Source: an uncultured Holdemanella sp. (GTDB lineage Bacteria; Bacillota_I; Bacilli_A; Erysipelotrichales; Erysipelotrichaceae). Taken from it: a stretch of 64,000 nucleotides of DNA. The notes under the pieces are model-generated. The model was not told the DNA's origin, ran no database searches, and saw nothing but the letters and a program-made list of their open reading frames with translations. Positions 59,158-64,000 of this stretch are shown piece by piece (position 1 is the first letter of the stretch; each line of letters opens with the position of its first letter). The stretch is from NCBI RefSeq assembly GCF_934754935.1, contig NZ_CAKVJB010000002.1, positions 1-64,000 on the forward strand, in the 5' to 3' direction. A program made the translations under genes and the position numbers.

Positions 59158-61278
59158 CTATCTGGCTCCTTTCAATGAATCTACACATTCAGCATATTCT
59201 TTTTTCTTTAACGTTAAAATGGTAAATATCAAATCTATTCCAAGTATTAAAAGGCCAATTTCAAAAGATTCTAATATTCTTTTAGAATATAATGCATAGA
59301 AAATAATCACCGATAGATAAAGAGATATATTTATACTTAAGTATAATGAATATCTTTCGTAGAAAGATTTCCCTAAAAGATATTGAATAGACAAATAGTA
59401 TCTTTTTTCAAACAAGAAAATGACAATCGCTTGAAGTTGGTAAACAAATAAAATTATGCTTATTAAAACGATTAGTATAGTTAATGAAATCAATTCATAT
59501 TTTTTTTTGTTCTTGACCTGTGCAAAATAAGAATCACTTAAATAAAAATTTACTTTTTTGTCCATATTGTTCTGAATTAAAAATCTTTTAAAATTTGAAA
59601 CACTTTTTTTTGTATCGATTGGGATAAAATAATTATCAGTTGAAACCCTTGCATTTTCCATCCAATTATGGTCTATAAAAATTACCGGATTTATTTTTTC
59701 TAAATCTTTCGTATTTTCTACATAAGGCATATGTCTTACAAACCTAAGATTTGGTTCGATTCGAATTACCTTACAATCTTCATAATTTGAATAATAGCTT
59801 ATCTGATCTTGATTGAATGAATAATTTTCAGGTATCAGTAAAATAGATTCTTCTATCTGATTAAAATCTAAAGGATTTCCGAATTCATCGCGAATCGTAT
59901 AATCTTTTAAATAATTATTATTTACAACTATATATGGTATTTCATTTGAAACAGGTATTTCTAAATCACTGTCCATATGATTTTTTAAGAAGTCAATTTG
60001 TTTGTTTATATCGAAATCCTCATATATTCCATTATGTTCCTGCATATAATAATACAGTTTATTAACAAGTTCAGATGAATAAAATAAGTCCTCATTTAAA
60101 GACACAGATATGCCGTTTGTTATAATTTTATTCGACATTTGACTTTCATTCAAATTCAAAATATAGAGATAGTGTATTGATTCTATCCAATCCGCGCAGT
60201 TTGTTAAGAATACAGGAAATAAAACAAAAATCAGAATTCCTTTCAAGACCAATGATAGAACTGTTTTATTTTCTTGAGTACCATTTTGTTTTATATACTT
60301 CACTGATTTGACGGTTATCGTTGAAATTAACAAAATAATTCCTATCATAATTAAACTGAAAAGTAGCTTAATTCCCTCATTGATTAGATAGTATAAGAAT
60401 AAAGAAGCACATGGTCTATAAGGGCCAACAAATAATGCGAATAAAATAATTTCTAAGAAAAGAAATAGACCGTATAAGATTGCGATATGTTTTGTATATA
60501 GTGATATAAAAATTTTCTTGGTTGAATTACCTAGCATTTTACGTATCACTATTTCTTTTCTATCTTTCAGAAAAATAAAAGCGAAAATCAATGCAGTCCC
60601 TAATATTGCATTCAAAAAAACCATATTCAAAAATTTTTCTTTTTGCATAGAGTAAGGAACAATTTCAACATCTGAGATACCTTGTCCTTGGCTATTTTCA
60701 GGGATAAATTCTTTAAAATAATCTTTCATTTGACTTGTAGAAGTTTTATTTGAATTTGAAATAGAGTAAAGTGTAATAATTTCAGAACCTGGAGTGCGAT
60801 TCAACAAATCATTTAAAGTGTGAAATTCATATATGTCATTATAATCTCCGTAATAGCCTCGATTTAAATAATCAATATAATTATATGCATCCTTATCATT
60901 TAGATTTGTAGAATAATAATTCTTTGAATCCTTTTTAAAATTAATTCGTTTTTGATCATTCCGTATATATAGGGATTTCAAATCCTGTGGATCAGCAGAA
61001 TAAATATAGATTAAATTCTTTTTTATAAACCCCTCAGTATTTTCATGAACTGCTATAATTCCTGTACTGTTTGTCTTTTCACAATATTCATGAATTGTTG
61101 AAACTAAATCTTCATTAAATTGTAGGTTTAATCCTGTTACTTTTTTATTAGTTGTTTGTCCAATTGAAGTGGCAAAAGAATCCATTCTGTTTATCTGATC
61201 AGAAGAAAAGGAAGAGAATCCGGAATAAAAAATATATACACTTAGGATAGCAACAAGCAAGTATGATAATTTTTTCAT
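59158..61278 (-). CDS. Bacteriocin-associated integral membrane protein (DUF1430-like)
   Basis: This 706-residue protein has an N-terminal helix (about 5-22), a ~200-residue external domain, a block of helices (about 215-235, 260-290, 300-325 and 340-365), a second external domain (~370-570) and three or four C-terminal helices. This two-block FtsX-like layout is typical of the putative immunity/transport protein of lactococcin 972 loci (TIGR01654/DUF1430). It works with the ATPase gene 2 nt downstream and the bacteriocin gene upstream. Confidence 0.82.
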   Translation of the reverse strand: MKKLSYLLVAILSVYIFYSGFSSFSSDQINRMDSFATSIGQTTNKKVTGLNLQFNEDLVSTIHEYCEKTNSTGIIAVHENTEGFIKKNLIYIYSADPQDLKSLYIRNDQKRINFKKDSKNYYSTNLNDKDAYNYIDYLNRGYYGDYNDIYEFHTLNDLLNRTPGSEIITLYSISNSNKTSTSQMKDYFKEFIPENSQGQGISDVEIVPYSMQKEKFLNMVFLNAILGTALIFAFIFLKDRKEIVIRKMLGNSTKKIFISLYTKHIAILYGLFLFLEIILFALFVGPYRPCASLFLYYLINEGIKLLFSLIMIGIILLISTITVKSVKYIKQNGTQENKTVLSLVLKGILIFVLFPVFLTNCADWIESIHYLYILNLNESQMSNKIITNGISVSLNEDLFYSSELVNKLYYYMQEHNGIYEDFDINKQIDFLKNHMDSDLEIPVSNEIPYIVVNNNYLKDYTIRDEFGNPLDFNQIEESILLIPENYSFNQDQISYYSNYEDCKVIRIEPNLRFVRHMPYVENTKDLEKINPVIFIDHNWMENARVSTDNYFIPIDTKKSVSNFKRFLIQNNMDKKVNFYLSDSYFAQVKNKKKYELISLTILIVLISIILFVYQLQAIVIFLFEKRYYLSIQYLLGKSFYERYSLYLSINISLYLSVIIFYALYSKRILESFEIGLLILGIDLIFTILTLKKKEYAECVDSLKGAR

Positions 61279-61295
61279 AATTCATCTCAACTTTC

Positions 61296-61329
61296 TAAAA
61301 AAGAGTCCCTTATTGATAAGGGAACTCTT
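61296..61329 (-). terminator. Terminator between bacteriocin and membrane protein genes
   Basis: AAGAGTTCCCTTAT / ATAAGGGACTCTT long stem, then TTTTTTAG on the minus strand. Partial read-through would give more bacteriocin than immunity mRNA. Confidence 0.85.
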
Positions 61330-61333
61330 TTGA

Positions 61334-61675
61334 TTATCTAGTTCTTAATCCTGAAGAGGCAATATGTGAGTGCGAATAAGCTGTTTTTGGATTCCAATTT
61401 ACACTGAATTCAGTACTAAATTTACCGTTTTGCCCAGATGCCATTATCGAACCATTATAAATAATAGAACCGCTTATATAATTATTAGTATTGTATGCTT
61501 TTCCAAATAGCCAATAACTTCCAATTGAATCCAAACACGAAGTTTCAGCAGTTCCGTATTGTAAACTGATTTTGCTATTGTGAGAAATATTTTTAGAATC
61601 CGCTAATATTGAAAATGGGAAAGCAAGTGCGATTATAGAAAGCATGATTATAGAAAGTCTCTGTAGTTTTTTCAT
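61334..61675 (-). CDS. Lactococcin-972-like bacteriocin precursor
   Basis: This 113-residue precursor has a signal peptide (LSIIMLSIIALAFPFSILA, cleavage near residue 25). The mature part (~88 residues) is rich in Ser, Asn, Tyr and Gly (ISGSIIYNGSIMASGQNGKF) and ends NPKTAYSHSHIASSG. Lactococcin 972 blocks septum formation by binding lipid II. Sequence similarity is weak by eye; the call rests mainly on size, signal peptide and the DUF1430-type protein plus ABC ATPase downstream. AGGAGGAG precedes the ATG. Confidence 0.65.
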   Translation of the reverse strand: MKKLQRLSIIMLSIIALAFPFSILADSKNISHNSKISLQYGTAETSCLDSIGSYWLFGKAYNTNNYISGSIIYNGSIMASGQNGKFSTEFSVNWNPKTAYSHSHIASSGLRTR

Positions 61676-62460
61676 TTTCTCCTCCTGTTATCCTTTCTTT
61701 AGTTTGTATTACATAATCAATAGACAAAAATTCACCATTAAGTTCTTATTTAAGTATCTTCTGCTTATTTTGATGATTAAATCAGTTGATTCTGATTCTA
61801 TTATGTTTTCTATACTTTACCTATATCTGGCACGCTATAACGATAATAAACTCAGAAGATACGATATATTTTGAGACTGAAAAATATATCTACTGATTTT
61901 ATATCAATCGTAATAATCTTTATAAAACCAAGCCTACTTCTTAACACTGGTAAGCAGTGGAATTTTAATACCAATTTTTTGGACCAATGACTACATTCTG
62001 AGATAAACTATTCCTCATATAAATCTTTCGTTTTATACAAGCAGTACAGTTTTATAGTCATAAATTAGTTGATACACAAATAAGCTACAATCATAAAAAA
62101 TATTAATACATAAAATTTTATTGCTTTCTGCTCAATAATCTATATTCTTTTAAATTATTATGAGAATGCTAGATAACGTTATCTTTACATTAATTCTCAC
62201 ATAGATATGCTAATAATGTCAAGATAAAAAGCATTAAAATGAATCATTTTGGGAGTTTAACATTCCAATAGTAAAATAGCCAAACGTTGTTTAGATAAGG
62301 TTTTTTTACATTTTTGATTTTAGCTAATTGAGTACGAAGTGCAAAGCAACAAAACCATTCGTTATATTCAAAATGTTAATAATTTTTGTAACAATAGTTT
62401 TTCATCATTTAAAATATACTTGTAAATAAAATATTTGGAGATGATAATTTCCCGCCACTT
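61676..62460. other. 785-bp AT-rich gap
   Basis: No supported gene. It should contain the promoter of the bacteriocin operon and the 3' region of the hydrolase gene. A perfect 14-bp palindrome, AGATAACGTTATCT, lies at 62171-62184 and could be an operator. The plus-strand frame at 61644-61874 overlaps the bacteriocin start and is hydrophobic by composition only. Confidence 0.4.
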
Positions 62461-63942
62461 TTACTTTGGGTTAGCAAACACCACTCCACCATATATAGAT
62501 CTTAATTGATCTAACGTATAGGATTTTGTTTGCCAATCCTTTTTTGCATCTTGAAATGTATTTGTAATACCATCAAGATTTCCTTCTTGAACAGTTATGG
62601 TATTATCTTTTACTGCAATGACTATACCAACATGATTATGTCCAATAGCAGAGAACACTGCACCGGCTTTTGGCGAAGAAGATCGTTCGAATTTATCAGG
62701 ATGTGCTGCCACCAATTCCTTCACACAACTACTTCCATCACCGCTAAAACCTGGATCATATCCATATAATTCATAAAATCGTCCCCAAGCAAACCATGTA
62801 CATTGTCCATATAATCCAGCCTGTGCATAAGGATTCCTTGTCACCCAGGCTTCTAAATTATTAAAATTAGGATTTGTACCTCCTCTAAAAGTAATCCCTA
62901 CATATCTCATAACGTGATCAACATAAGAAGGATCACCATAGCCGGATACATTTAACTCTTGCTTTTTATTATCAGAAAACTGTTGTGCATTATATTTGGA
63001 ATATCCACCAAAATTACGAATTGCCCATTTAATATAGCCAGAGCCATAATTATATCCTTGCAAAGCCAAATATATACGTTCTGTATCGGATGAATTTTTT
63101 ACTTTTGCTTTCTTTAAACAATCAGAAAAAGTGTGTGTTCCTACTTCAATAGAATATTCAGGATCCGTAATTCCATTAGGTACTCTAGGATATTTTGTAT
63201 TATACCCTGACTCACTTGCCTGCATTGGATCATTGCCTTTCCCTCCTGACTCCTGCATCATAATTGCCTGTAATAATGTGACATAATCCTCAATATCATA
63301 TTCTTTTGCATATTTTCGAATTGTATCTTCATACGCAATAACTTCATCACTTAGAGAAACAATTTCACTATTTGATCCCCCATCTTGTGCCAGCACACTA
63401 AATGTTCCAATAAACAAAGTAACAACAAGTAATAAAATCAATCCTGTTCCAAAAGAAAAAAGTGTATTCATCGCTGATACACTCTTCTTGACCACTTCTA
63501 TTGATGTTTTTATTGCTCTATTTGTACTCTTAATAGCCGGTTGTGTTACTACTTTATCCGCTGTTTGTTTAATCTTAGAAGTATTTATTTTGTTTACAAC
63601 ATGATGCTTTGCCTTAGATACATAAGTAATTCTTTGATGGCTCACCGGTATTGATTCACTTAATGCCTTCTTATCTGTAGTTTTGAACTTATACTCTCTA
63701 TGCTTATGTTTAATAAATTTTGTAGCACGCTGCTTTGATTCTATAAACGTCTGCTTAGCGACTTCACTAACGTTATTCGTAGCTTGTACATTCGGATTTG
63801 TTTTAACAGACTGTTCTACCTTTTTATCTTCTTCCTTATTTCTTGTATGAATCGTTTGCTGCTTAATAAAATGATTCACATTCCCTTTAACATTCTTTGT
63901 CTTTATGGATAGTACTTTCTGTTTTGTCTTTATATCTTTCAT
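62461..63942 (-). CDS. Bifunctional cell-wall hydrolase of conjugative elements (CwlT/Orf14 type)
   Basis: This 493-residue protein has a long basic, repeat-like cytosolic region (1-160), one membrane helix (about 165-190), a lysozyme/SLT-like domain (VTLLQAIMMQESGGKGNDPMQ; catalytic Glu near 228) and a C-terminal CHAP endopeptidase domain (GQCTWFAWGRFYELYG with the catalytic Cys; IGHNHVGIVIAV with His). This architecture belongs to conjugation modules (CwlT of ICEBs1, Orf14 of Tn916), where it opens the wall for DNA transfer. The cytosolic tail is longer than in those proteins. Further conjugation genes are expected to the right. Confidence 0.88.
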   Translation of the reverse strand: MKDIKTKQKVLSIKTKNVKGNVNHFIKQQTIHTRNKEEDKKVEQSVKTNPNVQATNNVSEVAKQTFIESKQRATKFIKHKHREYKFKTTDKKALSESIPVSHQRITYVSKAKHHVVNKINTSKIKQTADKVVTQPAIKSTNRAIKTSIEVVKKSVSAMNTLFSFGTGLILLLVVTLFIGTFSVLAQDGGSNSEIVSLSDEVIAYEDTIRKYAKEYDIEDYVTLLQAIMMQESGGKGNDPMQASESGYNTKYPRVPNGITDPEYSIEVGTHTFSDCLKKAKVKNSSDTERIYLALQGYNYGSGYIKWAIRNFGGYSKYNAQQFSDNKKQELNVSGYGDPSYVDHVMRYVGITFRGGTNPNFNNLEAWVTRNPYAQAGLYGQCTWFAWGRFYELYGYDPGFSGDGSSCVKELVAAHPDKFERSSSPKAGAVFSAIGHNHVGIVIAVKDNTITVQEGNLDGITNTFQDAKKDWQTKSYTLDQLRSIYGGVVFANPK

Positions 63943-64000
63943 CTACATCAACCCCTTTAACATCTTTAATACTTGCTTACTTTAATTGTTCCAAAACTTT

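Larger units (their letters stand above)
40200..64000. mobile_element. Integrative (probably conjugative) element, left part
   Basis: The left boundary is the tRNA-Arg half-gene, followed by integrase, integrase-like, excisionase and toxin genes. The element carries peptide-antibiotic cargo and at its right edge a CwlT/Orf14-type hydrolase normally encoded in conjugation modules. The gene content is foreign and patchy in base composition compared with the left 39 kb. The right end and the DNA-transfer genes are outside the window, so conjugative ability is inferred only. Confidence 0.75.

Noticed and set aside
61644..61874. 76-codon plus-strand frame
   Set aside because: Overlaps the bacteriocin start antisense; hydrophobic low-complexity translation of AT-rich DNA.
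1..64000. CRISPR array or insertion sequence
   Set aside because: No regularly spaced 24-37-bp repeats with unique spacers were seen, and no transposase gene. The only tandem repeats (13.5 kb, 53.2 kb) have no spacers.

Overview
The window is low-GC DNA from an anaerobic, fermentative Gram-positive bacterium (Bacillota). The evidence is the conserved gpsB / recU / class A PBP neighbourhood with rnpB, both pyruvate formate-lyase genes, an oxygen-independent class III ribonucleotide reductase, ECF vitamin uptake under an FMN riboswitch, and AGGAGG-type ribosome binding sites. The gene content would suit Erysipelotrichia-like gut bacteria, but I cannot prove the lineage from the sequence alone.

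Region 1 (1-39.6 kb) is ordinary chromosome. It carries: recG with two membrane-protein neighbours; an M42 peptidase / DegV / cyclophilin / LysR operon; two MetE-like methyltransferase genes, each behind a copy of the same MET-box promoter; a P-type ATPase; ispD with a catalytically dead IspD-like partner; nrdD and nrdG, with an unusual tandem-repeat leader before nrdG; an AIM24 protein; a DtxR-type regulator; a secreted DUF1002 protein; an iron alcohol dehydrogenase; a CorA-type transporter preceded by a candidate Mg2+-sensing leader peptide; FMN riboswitch-ribU; rnpB-gpsB and divergent recU-ponA, with recU apparently leaderless; ZTP riboswitch-pflB-pflA; a YitT-type membrane protein with an unidentified attenuator leader; an XRE regulator; a SulP transporter; and a four-gene MacAB-like efflux operon with two different adaptors.

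Region 2 (39.6-40.2 kb) is a scar. It holds fragments of an SSB-like gene and a probable Fic-family gene, then a 45-bp 3' half of a tRNA-Arg(CCU) gene.

Region 3 (40.2 kb to the right edge) is one end of an integrative element, probably conjugative. The tRNA half-gene is one attachment site. Next to it lie an active tyrosine integrase, a second integrase-like protein without its catalytic residues, an excisionase and a MazF-like toxin. A CwlT/Orf14-type two-domain cell-wall hydrolase at the far right indicates that conjugation genes continue beyond the window. The element should end at an intact minus-strand tRNA-Arg(CCU) to the right.

The cargo is a peptide-antibiotic island. (a) 45.1-53.0 kb is a radical-SAM RiPP cassette of the Clo7bot/CcpM type: maturase, TIGR04066-like protein, acyl-carrier-related protein, three-subunit ABC transporter, Cys-containing precursor and ABC exporter. 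A DUF3267 membrane zincin follows. (b) 54.0-54.2 kb is a lanthipeptide-like precursor frame broken by an early amber codon. (c) 54.7-55.5 kb holds two small membrane or secreted proteins of unknown role. (d) 56.1-57.9 kb is a BlaI / M56 sensor pair with a small secreted peptide. (e) 58.5-61.7 kb is a lactococcin-972-type bacteriocin operon. A repeated terminator/3'-UTR module at 54.5-54.7 and 58.3-58.5 kb suggests these units were assembled by recombination. The strongest candidates for something new are the CorA leader peptide, the nrdG leader repeats and the RiPP/bacteriocin island.
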